Assembly (NCBI GenBank): GCA_905160935.1
Contig: CAJHZI010000382.1
Location: forward strand, 2,513,501-2,577,500
Length of the DNA stretch: 64,000 bases
Reading direction: 5' to 3'
From: Enchytraeus crypticus
Taxonomy: Eukaryota > Annelida > Clitellata > Enchytraeida > Enchytraeidae
In this document: in pieces, positions 31,513 to 42,938 of the stretch
Position numbering within the stretch: position 1 is the stretch's first letter
Layout of the letters: every line of letters starts with the position of its first letter
Notes under the pieces: generated by a model
What the model was told of the DNA's origin: nothing
Databases searched by the model: none
The model's input: the letters and a program-made list of their open reading frames with translations, nothing else
Translations under genes and position numbers: made by a program

Positions 31513-32720
31513 TAATGATCAGTAGTCTCAATGCGTAATTTCTACGTTAAAAATTTAATCCTTAAAGATTAAGTAAAAATAGTGGCAGATTTATTCAGTG
31601 TTTTCTCTTTAACACGGCACCTTTATAACTGCTAAAAGTTTAATAATTTACAAGCATCTTCAAGAAGTTCTGTTAGCTATGACGCAGGGCTAAGCCGACG
31701 TTCTGACAACTCGAGTCTTTACAACAAGAGGTCGCATCCAGACGCAATTATCGTAGTAGCACCCAGTAACTTCAACTAAGCTTTAATTTACTATTAAAAT
31801 GCTTTTATTACAATTTTCCCTCTGAGTGTTGTTTTATCAAGCTTCAAAGTAGATACTACTACATAGTCTGCTGGCACAATCTATAAGGAGCACTGCATCG
31901 ATCGAGATATCACTTTTCGAACGTCATTTCTTGGTCTCGTATAACTTTGGAAAAATAACTAATTCTTTTTAAAGCCAACTTAATCTATGCAGAAGTATGG
32001 CTATGTTTAAACATCGTAATACATCTATCTATCAAATAAACTCTCTTTCAGAAATAAAATTGAAGATCATTAAAGCAAATATAAAGTCGGCAATTATATA
32101 GAATTCCACATTGCACGGATGGAATATCAATTAGAAACTGTGAACTTTCCATATATTAGTATACTTATAGACCTTTTATAGGAGGTGATTGTTTCGCAGA
32201 AGGTAATTGCAATTTAATACATTCCAAAATGTAATATATCCTATCGAAATATTCTTTATAGACATATATTAAATGCAAATTAAGGCATTTGTGCATCATC
32301 ATTTGGTAAGTAAATATACTTTTTTGTCATTTTAAACATAGCAATCTGTTATTTAAATGAAGAACTACATAATAAATATATATGAATATGTTGTACAATG
32401 CCAGCTGATAATATAAGCACAAACTTCTCCCCACTCTCCCACCACTAGGCTTTGTTCATTATGTTAGCAGATCTACCACTTCATTTTATAAAAGGACCAT
32501 AACTAAAAGCTTCAATGGTTGTTTCAAATTATCTTTAATAACATAACAAGGTAGACCTACTTTGTATTCAGTGATGAAGAATTATAACTAAAGCAGTTAT
32601 CTCTATCTTTTAAATTAGCTTGACAATTTTTAGCTTAACAAACAAGAATAATATGAAAATAGATGATTAAGTTTGCTTAAATAAAAATCTGACCATAGCG
32701 TGTATGCGATTTAGATTTAA
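30610..32720. other. No supported gene
   Basis: AT-rich sequence with a (CA)n array at 31470-31507 and the duplication copy at 31583-31650. I see nothing else assignable. Confidence 0.4.
31470..31507. repeat. (CA)n microsatellite
   Basis: Pure CA array. Confidence 0.97.
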
Positions 32721-32725
32721 CTTCA

Positions 32726-33061
32726 TTGAGATGTTTTCAACTTTTTAATTGTACTCCCATCGACCTCAGCGTTTTACTAAGTAGACTTCACCACCATCTC
32801 TCAGTTCCCATAGTTCTGAGTCATCGCCTGACTCAAAATTTTCGATATCAATCACATCTTCCTTCACAGGTACATCATCGGCTTGAGAGGTTGAGAATTC
32901 AGAGGTTGACAATTCTTGTGGAGAATTTTTGAACGTTGGTCATATTCATCGAGCATCCACCAGTCCCACCAGTAGGAAAATGGATCCTCTTCGCTGTTTC
33001 TTGCGTATTTCTCCGTTTTAATAGCATATATCGACTGAGATCGATGCAAAGAACAGTCAGA
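32726..33061 (-). pseudogene. Acidic ORF with one frameshift
   Basis: On the minus strand the first frame reads KYARNSEEDPFSYWWDWWML, then DEYDQRSK. One base out of frame from about 32930 it continues coherently as NSPQELSTSEFSTSQADDVP, then IENFESGDDSELWELRDGGE and VYLVKR to a stop near 32731. The two stretches share an acidic, Ser/Asp/Glu-rich composition and abut without a gap, suggesting one former reading frame of roughly 105 codons. I recognise no family. It may belong to a mobile element (envelope- or gag-adjacent) or a small host protein. Confidence 0.3.
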
Positions 33062-34130
33062 ATTTTCCCTTCGATGCTGTGCCGGTAACGATTTTGAGCG
33101 GCGAGGACGCGTAGAGCCTAGGAAGTTATTGTAACCGCTAAGGTTACAACGCTAAGGAAGTTATTGTAACAGCTTGCCTGTATGGTACACACAAAGAGAC
33201 TGTTATCAGGGTCATATATTAGTCAAAATTCAGTAGATTCATACAATTTACTAAAAACGACGATAATGCATCAGCCGTAAAATAAATCTATTAAAACGCA
33301 ATAATACTGAGATCATTTAACGGGAATTCAAACAGCGATTTTAATGTAGTCTAATGTAGGCTAATATAGTTGCAAAATGCTATTTAATTGATCTCATTTG
33401 GAGTAAAAATTTGATCAATTTATATATGATATTTGGTCATGTGTATAAAGTGAATAAATTTTCATTATATACCCGAAAGCACTGTATATGAGGAAGACAA
33501 TGAAAAACTATCATAGAAGTTCAATTATATTTACTCTCTCTCACACAAAAACTTTTAACGTGTCATAAAATATTTCATAGATAAAGCATGCTTTGGAAAA
33601 AAGAAATATCGCCGTGAGCATGAAAAGAATCAACGAAGATTGCTTAAGTAATAGATTATAGCTGATCATCATTTTCTTTTATTTACTAAAATTAATTTGT
33701 GTCTGATCCTATAATTTGACTAACATCAGATAAAAGTATCTACAAAATGAATATTACCTTTGAAAGGAAATCATACAATTGGTGTATAAAAGTGAAATAA
33801 ATATAATGAATGATACAATGAAAGTAAAACAAACCCAACACTATTCAATCGGTTCCTAGTGAAAGCATGCATATTTATGCGCAATTTTATATTCTGTTGT
33901 TATAATAACGCGTCATAGAGACACTTAGTCACATACGTACATATATACATGTACATGTATATATGTAACTCTGCAAGCACATAAAACTATTGTATGAAAA
34001 AAAATGTAGAAATATTTACTCACATGTTATTTCCAGATTGTATTATTAATTGTATCTTATACTAAAAATGAGCATATAAATTTTTCAATATCTGAAAGTA
34101 ATAAAAACAATTTCACTTGTAGTATCATTA
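33062..34130. other. No supported gene
   Basis: It contains a small direct repeat (GGAAGTTATTGTAAC twice, 33120-33170). Otherwise it is AT-rich and unassigned. Confidence 0.4.
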
Positions 34131-34412
34131 TATTGAGGAAGTTCTGAAGAGAGTTGGCATAGAGACAGTTGATAAATGTATTAAGAAATAGGAAGAAGAG
34201 TTGGATAGGACACATTCTAAGGGGGAAGGTCTATTAAAAGAGGTCATAGAAGGTAGAATGGAAAGAAAAGAGGCAGAGGCAGGCCGAGATTAGGTATTTT
34301 AGATGATTTAAAGACCCACTCATATGTGGAAATGAAGAGGAAGGCGGAAGACAGAGAAGAGTGGGGGAGTTATGTACCTGCCAGTAGGCAGTGCACTAAG
34401 AGAGAGAGATAA
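34131..34412 (+). mobile_element. RTE-like LINE family A, 3' fragment
   Basis: It begins at the EEVLERVG segment (GAGGAAGTTCTGAAGAGAGT), continues RNRKKSWIGHILRG and ends CCTGCCAGTAGGCAGTGCAC then TAAGAGAGAGAGA. Small deletions occur. Confidence 0.88.
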
Positions 34413-35825
34413 TTATATTACTCAGCAAGCTCAAAAAAGCTGAATATACTGACGTAGATTTTCATATTTGTAAGCGATTCCTTCAAACTAGTTATCTAGT
34501 TAATGTTAGCACGGTTTCATATATAATTAATTTGCTTTTCAATTAGGCTGAAAAAGATTCACAGGATGTAGTCGCTGAATCCTTACCATCTCGTTCTGCT
34601 GCAAAAGGCTTTAACTAATGTCTAGCGGATAATTAAACGTTACAGACCTATCCGGATATTTTAAAATTGTAATCCGCCTCTAAGCAAACGATAGTGTCAA
34701 TTTTTATAGACTTGGTTAACTTTAAAATTTAGCTACGCCTCCATATTTTAATGAGTAGAAACCTATATAAGCTAAATACATAAGTGGTGCAAAACAGCTT
34801 ACATTAATTGAAATCTATAAATTTATTGCAAATATATTTGTTACATAGTATCTTGCTAATGGTATAAAACTGATTCTATCTATTTAGGACCTATCGGAGA
34901 TGTCTACAATCTACTAAGTCTAGTAAAATTGACATAATTTCGAGTCTCTAATCTTCTCGCTTTAAAACACTTTCGATCAATGCAATTATAATGCGAGCTT
35001 TGCAACACACGTTTGCTCTGCTAGGCTCTACTCGTATAATTAATTCTTCAATGTTAACTATAGCATCACATGACATTGGCCTAGTCTAATATCTAATTTG
35101 ATTTTTTTTCAAATCTTATGCTTTTCACTATGTCGATAACAGGAACCTAATATACCCATAACATACACAATGCAAAATCAACTGACTTTTCTAGCGGCGT
35201 AAAGTATACCTTTTTGATGAATGGTTTGCTAATTTGTATGAAGGAAGTTTTGCGAATTTGCTAATTTGTATGATTGCAGTTATATAAGTTTCACAGTATT
35301 TTCATTTCTATTTTTATTTTATTAGTCATTTAGCTCTGATTATACATGCACATGTATATTATAAGTTCAACTTTATATATATTTTGAACTGTGAACTAAT
35401 ACTATCTTTGTTAAGAACTGTAAGTAGCATAATTATCACGGTAGTTAGCTAGATAAGATAGTCTGTATCTTCACTGACGACCAATTTTTCTCGCTATAGA
35501 TGTAGAAATTGCTGTTCGTATGTGGATCATGCATTTTGTGCCTTTGTTGAAAAAATAAACATATTGTCTATTCTATTCTATTCTATATCATTCTCTCTTT
35601 GCTGCAGTCTGTTTCTATAACATATGCTAGTATAGTTTATATGGTGGTATTTTAGATACGTGCGTAAGTCGAGAATTCTTATTTATCCAAAACCTGTAGG
35701 CCTACGAATCTACTTATGTCTATGAAGAGTTTTAAAACTTAAAAATGTTTAATTGTTAATTCTTTGCATAATCTGAAGAAATGTACAGTAATAATTAACG
35801 TAACTCCACGTATGGTTGAATTCGT
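34413..35825. other. No supported gene
   Basis: AT-rich sequence with a short (TTCTA)n run at 35568-35586. I see no frame or repeat I can assign. Confidence 0.4.
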
Positions 35826-36010
35826 AGCAAAAATAGAGCAACCGCAAACTAAAAGGTGTTTGTAAGAGTCGACTAAGGCAGCCAGATGGGATCCACCTCA
35901 CCAAGAAGTATTCCCTCAGGATTAAGTTGCAGTTAATCCATTACAGAACTGAGGATTGCAAAGGAAAACCACCTTAGAAGTCGTACTAATCCCAAGCTAT
36001 AGCCTACACT
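35826..36010 (+). mobile_element. Repeat family B, 5' fragment
   Basis: It shares AGAGCAACCGCAAAC, AAGAGTCGACTAAGGCAG, CCTCAGGATTAA, AAAACCACCTTAGAAG and CCAAGCTATAG with 4850-5050. Confidence 0.7.
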
Positions 36011-36194
36011 GATCGGTGGATAATCATTTTTGAAGCCTCAACGTTATACTGTCTCTCTGGTAATTTACTAATCATTATTTATAAATCTTGATTGAGGGTA
36101 AATATTAACTCATGTGATGCAAACTTTCAGCATTAGATATTCCTCCATCATGATTGAATGCTTGTTGTAAGGGGGTTGTATCACACTGTAATAT

Positions 36195-36347
36195 CGTCTA
36201 TAGAGGCAGAATGGAAGGAAATAGTGGCAGAGATTATGAATGTTAGGTGAATTAAAGATCTCCTAGTATGCATACATGGAGAGGACAGCGTTAAGGTAGA
36301 GAAGAGTGGAGGCGCTATATACCATGAAGTGCTAGTAGGTAGTGTGC

Positions 36348-36350
<3 letters not shown>
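36195..36350 (+). mobile_element. RTE-like LINE family A, diverged 3' end
   Basis: It carries AGAGGCAGAATGGAAGGAAA, ATTAAAGATCTCCTAGTATG and TGCTAGTAGGTAGTGTGCTA then AGAGA, leading into (GA)n. Confidence 0.75.

Positions 36351-36388
<38 letters not shown>
36351..36388. repeat. (GA)n tail array
   Basis: Pure GA directly joined to the family A 3' end. Confidence 0.95.
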
Positions 36389-36392
<4 letters not shown>

Positions 36393-36399
36393 CTTCCAT

Positions 36400-37455
36400 T
36401 GCATTTTGATTGAATGTTGTCAAAGGTTTATCATCTTTTAAAGTGTACAAATGGCTGCAAAGATATAGAATAAGTAATTCATTATTCTGTAATGGTAGCA
36501 CCGATTAAAAACTTTAAATGCCGAAGTATAAAATCACAGTCGTTTATTCGTTGTAATATCAGTGAGAGTAAGATCTATTTAGCTCAAGCAATTGCAGATG
36601 CTATAAGTCAGGTTATTAGGCCTACTATTTCCCTTTAGGCTCTTAGCTATTATATTGGTTCTCTACTTCTTTTCATATTACAAGTGAGAGCTAAACATTA
36701 ATTGAAAATCTATCCGAAGGCTTAAGTCATGTGATAGTAGAGATAAAGTGTTGTATACTAAGGGAGCTTTTATATTTTGTAAAATAAATCAAGCAATATC
36801 TATAGCAACTCATTGTAGACACTTTTCCAAAGTTTCGAGTCTGAATGTAGTATACCAAGAACCAGAAATTTGCACTTTGGAAAGTAGATATAACGAAAAA
36901 ACCTTATTTCTCATTGACTTGGGCATGTTTGCTAGGTCTAACTTGTTTTAGTTACTTACAGCTGTACTCATGTAAATTGTAAATTTACAAATTACTGTAT
37001 TGGTAAACATCGCGTGACTTATATCAACCAATCAACACGGCATTATTACATGCCTTCTTATTGTAAACACTACCTAACGGCTAGTCCACGACGTATAACT
37101 CTTCCAACCAATTCTATCCCAATATCCTTTCTCTTCGTCTCTATATTATGAATTTGTTATCAAAGATTAGACTAGTTTAATTACTAGTTTTTAAATGAAT
37201 TTTTACTTGAAACTAGTGTGTCTAAAAATGCTATAAAGCCGATATCAACATTCAGTTACATCTCTCGTAAACGATATTAGTGAAAGGAGGCGTCTGAGTT
37301 CACATCCCGTTTGCTTTCCGCTGAACTTGTTCATGCGCTTCATAGTACGCGTGTAGTTTACTATTAATTGAGATAAAGAGAGAAAAATTAGACATTAATT
37401 AAAATATGGCTAACCCTAACATATTAATAAAATTCCGAGCGCTTTATATTTTTGA
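36400..37455. other. No supported gene
   Basis: A 67-codon open frame at 36748-36951 (+) has no recognisable domain. A weak D-like fragment lies at 37240-37300. Confidence 0.35.
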
Positions 37456-37456
37456 A

Positions 37457-37460
<4 letters not shown>

Positions 37461-37497
<37 letters not shown>

Positions 37498-37514
37498 GAG
37501 AGAGAGAGAGATGA
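37461..37514. repeat. (GA)n microsatellite
   Basis: GA array with one AAGGG interruption. Confidence 0.95.
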
Positions 37515-37554
37515 TAGGATACTGATAAGGGTTAGAAAAGTGATTGTTTAACGA

Positions 37555-37670
37555 CTTCCATTTAATCTCTTAAATAACTTGTTAATCGAAGGAGTTTTCT
37601 GAGCAGTGTGAAAGCAGCATGTGAGTAAGAATGTGTGTGCCTTGGGCATGCCACTTGACGGAGAGAGAGG
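37555..37670 (+). mobile_element. Repeat family B, 3' fragment
   Basis: It carries TAACTTGTTAATCGAAGGAG, GAGTAAGAATGTGTGTGCCT and GGGCATGCCACTTG, followed by GGAGAGAGAGG. This is the same block order as 38840-38930. Confidence 0.5.
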
Positions 37671-37679
37671 CTGGTCAAC

Positions 37680-38655
37680 TATATATTTGCGCTAAGTACT
37701 TGATGTTTAACGAAAATATATTTCTGTTAATTGATAAAAATAATATTCTATATTGTCCTTGTTTGCCATTTGAATTACTATATAAATATCTTGGGTTCCT
37801 AATAAGTATAATAATAATTAGTAATAGCAAATGCATTCCTCCTTAATTTAATAATTAATGATAAGTGCTAAGCTAAATTTGGGCTCTACAGTGTACACTG
37901 ATTATTTAGACATTTAAAGCAAATTTGCAATAGATAGCAATGACTCTTTGTTGAGTATGCGTCACAAATTTTGACGCTATTTTAAGAATGCTCTATTTTA
38001 ACTGTTGCACAGTTTGTGAAAAATATTGAAATTGTTAAAGTTTTATATGTATGCTGTTGTGTCAAGCGTTGCAATGTAATTGTATCTTTGCGTGTTTTCT
38101 ACCAAGAAATGGTGAATTAAAGATGACATACATGTATAAAATATTCGAGGATTGGATAAACCAGAATAGTCTACATTTATTTCTAGTCTTATTTGCTCGT
38201 TTACAACGCTTCTTCAGCCTGTAGCATTTATATCTTTAACATCATATGACAGATCACATAGAAATGATTTACATGTTTTAAACCTTTTATAGAGAAATCG
38301 AGACAAGAGGATGCTAATTCTACACCAGCTAATTATAATTAGCCGATTTTCAAAGGTTAACAAAGAAACACACAAGCCAAATAATATTTAGCAATTATAT
38401 ATCTAATAAATTTTTGAAGTGCTATATGATCGCAAAATATTATAAGCTATATGTAAATTACCTAATTAAATCACACTCCCACCAACATCCTCTTTAAACT
38501 GCAGCGATTTTCATAATATCCCTACCGTTAAGCCCTATCACCCCTGAGCTAGGCAATAAGACGCATGGGTCTATTGCGGGTGAGGGTGGCTGAGGATGAA
38601 TGACTTTGTGAGCTTATTGAAACAGTTGATTGTCTGAAAAATAAATTGTGGATAA
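37680..38655. other. No supported gene
   Basis: AT-rich sequence. A GC-richer patch at 38525-38590 (CCCTGAGCTAGGCAATAAGA) is unassigned. Confidence 0.4.
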
Positions 38656-38659
38656 AAAT

Positions 38660-38940
38660 ATCGCGCCTTCTACATCCTGAACAGAATCACCAAGAAATAA
38701 TTTCCCCCAGGATTTAATCGTAATTATTCCATCTATCTGAGAAAGGCAACGGGAAACCACCTCAGAAGACATACTTTTTTCCAAGCTACAGGCTACTTAA
38801 GGTATGGATAAATCATAGACTTTGTGAAGCGATTAACTTGTTGATCTGAGGAGTGCTCGTTTGAATCTAGAAAGCAGACTTTGAGTATGAATACGTACCT
38901 TGAACCTGGCACTTGGCAGTGCACTGAAGAGAGATATATA
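38660..38940 (+). mobile_element. Repeat family B, 3' two thirds
   Basis: It contains CCCCCAGGATTTAATCGTAA, GGGAAACCACCTCAGAAGAC, CATAGACTTTGTGAAGCGAT and CTTGGCAGTGCACTGAAGAG, then ATATATAT. Confidence 0.8.
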
Positions 38941-38944
38941 TTTA

Positions 38945-39249
38945 CACTATGTTTTTTTTATAACGGATACCTGATATATTTAACAATAAAATCGTAAGTA
39001 GTTGACCGTAGAAATTTCCAGTAGTTGACCAGCAGCCAATTCTACCAAACATAGATAAATCTCGTTTGAATATCTTTAACAATGTGAAATTTATAGTTTT
39101 TGCGAATAGGAGTGGGTCAGATAAGAAATATCCAATACAGGGTTACGGACGTGTTACATTCAGCCTAAAATTATTTCTATTAAAATAAAAAGCGAACACG
39201 TCACACAAAATTTCAGCTAATACTACTTTGAAGAGCAATCATTTCTTTT
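38945..39249. mobile_element. Single arm of the foldback element
   Basis: It is collinear with the left arm of 16689-17516: CACTATGTTTTTTTTATAAC, GTTGACCAGCAGCCAATTCT, TTTGAATATCTTTAACAATG and CAAAATTTCAGCTAATA. The second arm is absent and repeat H starts 14 bp later. Confidence 0.85.
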
Positions 39250-39262
39250 AATTGATTTAATT

Positions 39263-39534
39263 GATTGGGCAGATACATTAGAAAATTTTAAATTTAAGAG
39301 GTGTTATACTTTTTTCACTGCTCACATGACGTAATTAGCGAGGTGATTCTTCGGGCTAATTAGTGCTAAGTGCTCACATGACGTATTAATTGAGTGCTCC
39401 ATTACTTCAGACTAATTAGTACCTGAAGCTCTTAGCCTTGAAACTGTGGGCGGATTAGCCTAGATTATCTGGGACACCTCGTGACTCATAATGTACTTTA
39501 GGGACGGGGTCAAATTAAGGATGTACCGGCCTTG
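39263..39534 (+). repeat. 272-bp repeat H, copy 2
   Basis: Inverted partner of 29824-30095 over exactly the same 272 bp. It lies directly beside the foldback arm. Confidence 0.88.
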
Positions 39535-39555
39535 AATCTAAGGCAAAGACACTAC

Positions 39556-39690
39556 AATTAGATTAGGCACTAGTAAATCGCGCTTTCCGTAGAATTCTGG
39601 ATTGTAGTCGTATAGCTGAAATCTATGAAAGCAACACCTATCTAGATTAGGCACTAGAAAATTAGTGTTCTTCGTAGAATTTCGCTATTT
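39556..39690. repeat. Tandem duplication (AGATTAGGCACTAG unit)
   Basis: AGATTAGGCACTAG.AAA and CGTAGAATT occur twice in the same order, at about 39560-39598 and 39645-39682. Confidence 0.6.
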
Positions 39691-39812
39691 CCTGATTCTG
39701 TCTTCCTCTTCAATTTTCTATCTTCACTCTTCGGTCTTCTATTTTCTGTCTTCAATCTTCAGTCTTAATTTTTTTTTTCTTTCTTCATTTTTCTATCTTC
39801 TGTCTTCACTGC
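39690..39812. repeat. Pyrimidine-rich TCTTC tract
   Basis: About 120 bp of near-continuous pyrimidine with a loose TCTTC/TTTTCT period. Its open frame is a composition artefact. Confidence 0.8.
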
Positions 39813-39829
39813 CAACACAAAGTGTTGTA

Positions 39830-41700
39830 AATGCAGCTATTCACCTGAATTGACGAGAAAACGCTTTATCTGGATTCAACTATAGTAATCGGCGTTACTG
39901 GTACAATCAAGGATTTATACGTTCGATGGATTGAGATATTGAAATGAATCGTAATTAACAGACTTATAGAAGGTTAGACGACCTTTCCACACAAAATCTG
40001 CAATCCCGTGAGGCACAATCGTTTCAATATAGATTTCGTATTTTTCGTGCTAACTATCACCGACCTATAGAAGGTGTATAGTAGCAGTACTTACTACGAA
40101 TGCAGTCAGAAATTCCGAAGCTTGTATGAAATCTACTAGTTTATGTGTTTGTCGCAATAATTCATTAAGAATTATATTGAGACAAGTTCAACAAGTAATT
40201 CCGTATAAGCCAGAGTTAAGGAGTGAACTGAAATTCTATAGCATCTGTAGCATATCCTCTGGTAATATAGTATTGTTCGAGGCCAGGCTCAAGAGCCAAT
40301 CAGAATCAAGCCCTTCATAAGCATTTCTCCACCCAACCCCATGAGTGGTTGCGTTGCATGCATGTATCTTATGCATGTAATTTTTATTATTGCTTTACAT
40401 TATCTAATGTTTTTACTGAATGTCATATGATAGCTAACTTAAAATCAGTTTTACATGAATACACCAATAGCCAAAAATTATATCTCAATATATAAAGGTT
40501 AAACTTCTAATTTCAATAATAATATTTTAGCTTCATAACCATGCCATTTTATTCTAAAATCAGTTCTGCCGCAAATATACTAAAGTGTACACAATATCTC
40601 ACTGCACAAAGGTCATTTTAAACATATAAATAGTAATTTGAATGCAAATATATCAATTTCAGTTTCCAAGGTGGAAAATAAAATATGTAATACCTAAGAC
40701 TGGGCCAGATCAGGATTCAACCTCAAGAACCCTTCTATTCCCACCTTACTTTAAGATTTACTTGAAAAATTATACGTCAATTCTCAATGCACAATTTTAA
40801 TACATATCTTTAAATGTAACTTAGTGATTTGAAATAACAGACATCTTGTCGATAGTACAGTTCAAAGCAATTTACAGTAATTTTAAATAGTAAATATAAC
40901 TTAAGATTACTTGTTAAATGCAATAAGTTGCGGTCTTTACTTGCAATAGCGCAGCAAAATATAAATATTTTCGCACTCACACAGCCAGCCACCAATGTTA
41001 AATAAGATTTTAATTTCTCAAATCACTTTAGATACATCACCAATTGAATAAAAAATAGCACTACAATGGCTTCAAAGTACATAAACCAGATTTCCTATAA
41101 TACAGTTCGAATGATCTTCATGATCTTCATGATGGCTTAATTGGACTTTGTAATCGCTTGTAGCGAAATTGGACTTAAGCTTTGATGCGCTTGTTGTATT
41201 AAGCTCGAACCAGTATAAAAATTAGTACGCTCCCGTAAAGCAGTATAGCACTAATATTAAACGCAGCACCAGTCTAGGGATTTTTCCAAAATATGAAAAT
41301 AAACATAAATATCAATATTAGAGATAAAGTTGAGCTAGTAATTAAAGGAAAACCCTAATTCGTTAGCGATTCTTGTAAAATTAGATAGCATTGGTTGGAA
41401 ATGTTATAACATACGTAGTTAGCTTACATTAAAGTAGAAAGGCGTTATATTAAATGTCAGGAAATGTCAGTTAAACGCTATAGGAGGTTATAGACGGTTT
41501 CATCTAGATTTGTGTATATTTCGATAAGTTTTGCAGAATTGCTAGGAGATGAAGATGATTGGTGGCGATAATTGAAGCGAGAGAACGACGTTATCGCTAC
41601 GGTATATTTTCGGGCTAGATCATACAAAAGGTTTAATTAGAAAATAGCGCAAACTAGATGGCGGTATAAGAAAATACCAAGGATGGCAACATAGTTCAAA
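39830..41700. other. No supported gene
   Basis: AT-rich sequence. I see no frame, repeat or RNA gene that I can support. Confidence 0.4.
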
Positions 41701-41726
41701 AGTAACGTAATTCAAGCCACACCTTC

Positions 41727-41835
41727 AACCAATAAGGTAGGGAGATACAAATCGAGGGTTTAGTAAGGCGTTACGTGATTGGCCTTGTAGTAATCCCATG
41801 TTAAAATTTAGTATAAAAGGCCGTGTTTCTTCATA
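41727..41835 (+). promoter_or_regulatory. CCAAT/TATA promoter-like region
   Basis: AACCAATAAGG (about 41727), the inverted CCAAT box GTGATTGGCC (about 41777) and TATAAAAGGC (about 41811) are spaced as in a polymerase II core promoter. They would drive a plus-strand transcript toward the ORF at 42939. This is inference from motifs only. Confidence 0.4.
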
Positions 41836-41967
41836 TAAAATCGCCTGGGTTACTTCGTAGTAACCGTGGTCCAGACGCAGTTGATTGTGATTGGAGCCAT
41901 TTATCGCGAACAAATAATATTTAGACGCAGTTGATGTGATTGAATATTATTAACTGACCACTTTAAA

Positions 41968-42070
41968 GCTCAATTCGTTGTGTGGAGAAGTAGAGTAGCA
42001 GCTATAAAGCTTTAAAACGCAATTCGTTGTGTGGAGAAGTAGAGCAGTTGTTATAAAGCTTTAATACACG
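41968..42070. repeat. Tandem duplication in the leader (50-bp unit)
   Basis: CAATTCGTTGTGTGGAGAAG followed by TAGAG.AG and TATAAAGCTTTAA occurs twice in a row. Weaker derivatives follow to about 42160. Confidence 0.8.
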
Positions 42071-42420
42071 ACTAAGAGTGTCGAGGAGTGTTCGGCGTCC
42101 TTTAAACGACGACTTTAAAACACAGTCGCATTGATTGTGCCGAGAAGTTATAAAGCGGAAGGGTCCCATTGTGTAAAGACCTGCATTTTAAAACAGGCAG
42201 TGTTACAGAAGGGGGGTTGTGCTGGGGAACCCAGTGGATAGGGCGCCCCAGCGCTAATAGTAGGGGTGTCGTATTTTCGTGACGAGCGGCCAACTTCTGG
42301 ACGGTGACTTGCTAGCAGTTGCCGGTAGGAAGGTAGCGCCAATCTGAGCACTATACAGTCACAACAGCATTTAGCTGTAAAATTTGGCAGGGTGGGACAT
42401 CAAAAAGCACCCCTTATAGA

Positions 42421-42423
<3 letters not shown>

Positions 42424-42479
<56 letters not shown>
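42424..42479. repeat. (TA)n microsatellite
   Basis: Pure TA array within the presumed leader upstream of the ORF at 42939. Confidence 0.97.
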
Positions 42480-42482
<3 letters not shown>

Positions 42483-42589
42483 GCTGGCGTATAATTTAGA
42501 GCGAGGCGTACTTTCCAAATTAAGCGTTAGGATAGGGAGAAAGAAGTAAATAATTGCCCAATAGGCGGGTTTTGATCCCGATATTGGAT

Positions 42590-42680
42590 GACCAAGGATT
42601 CCAAGAGTTGCAGGCGAGTTTTATCTCGTTTTTGTTCGAAATAGGATTCCAAGAGTTGCAGGCGGGTTTTGTCTCGCAAT
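42590..42680. repeat. Tandem duplication (GGATTCCAAGAGTTGCAGGC)
   Basis: The 20-mer, followed by G.GTTTT.TCTCG, occurs at about 42596 and 42646. Confidence 0.85.
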
Positions 42681-42938
42681 GGAGGTGAACAGAAACACAT
42701 TAAATGCAAAATAGGTTTTGATAGGAAACAAATAGGGAAAATTACGATCACTTACTTATTATTAGCTTTTACAAGTGTGGTCTCAGACCACGCTCCACAG
42801 TCATTAACAGTAGGGTTAGGTTAGGCTTGAATTTTTCGTTTGACAAATTCCAATCACCATATTCAATTTTCAAATCATTACTAATCAAAATAATCAAATA
42901 AATTCTACGTCTTTACACTTTACAACAAATTACGGGAG

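Noticed and set aside
42102-42351. Minus-strand open frames over the leader region
   Set aside because: No homology recognised; they lie opposite the repeated leader and look like chance frames in GC-richer DNA.
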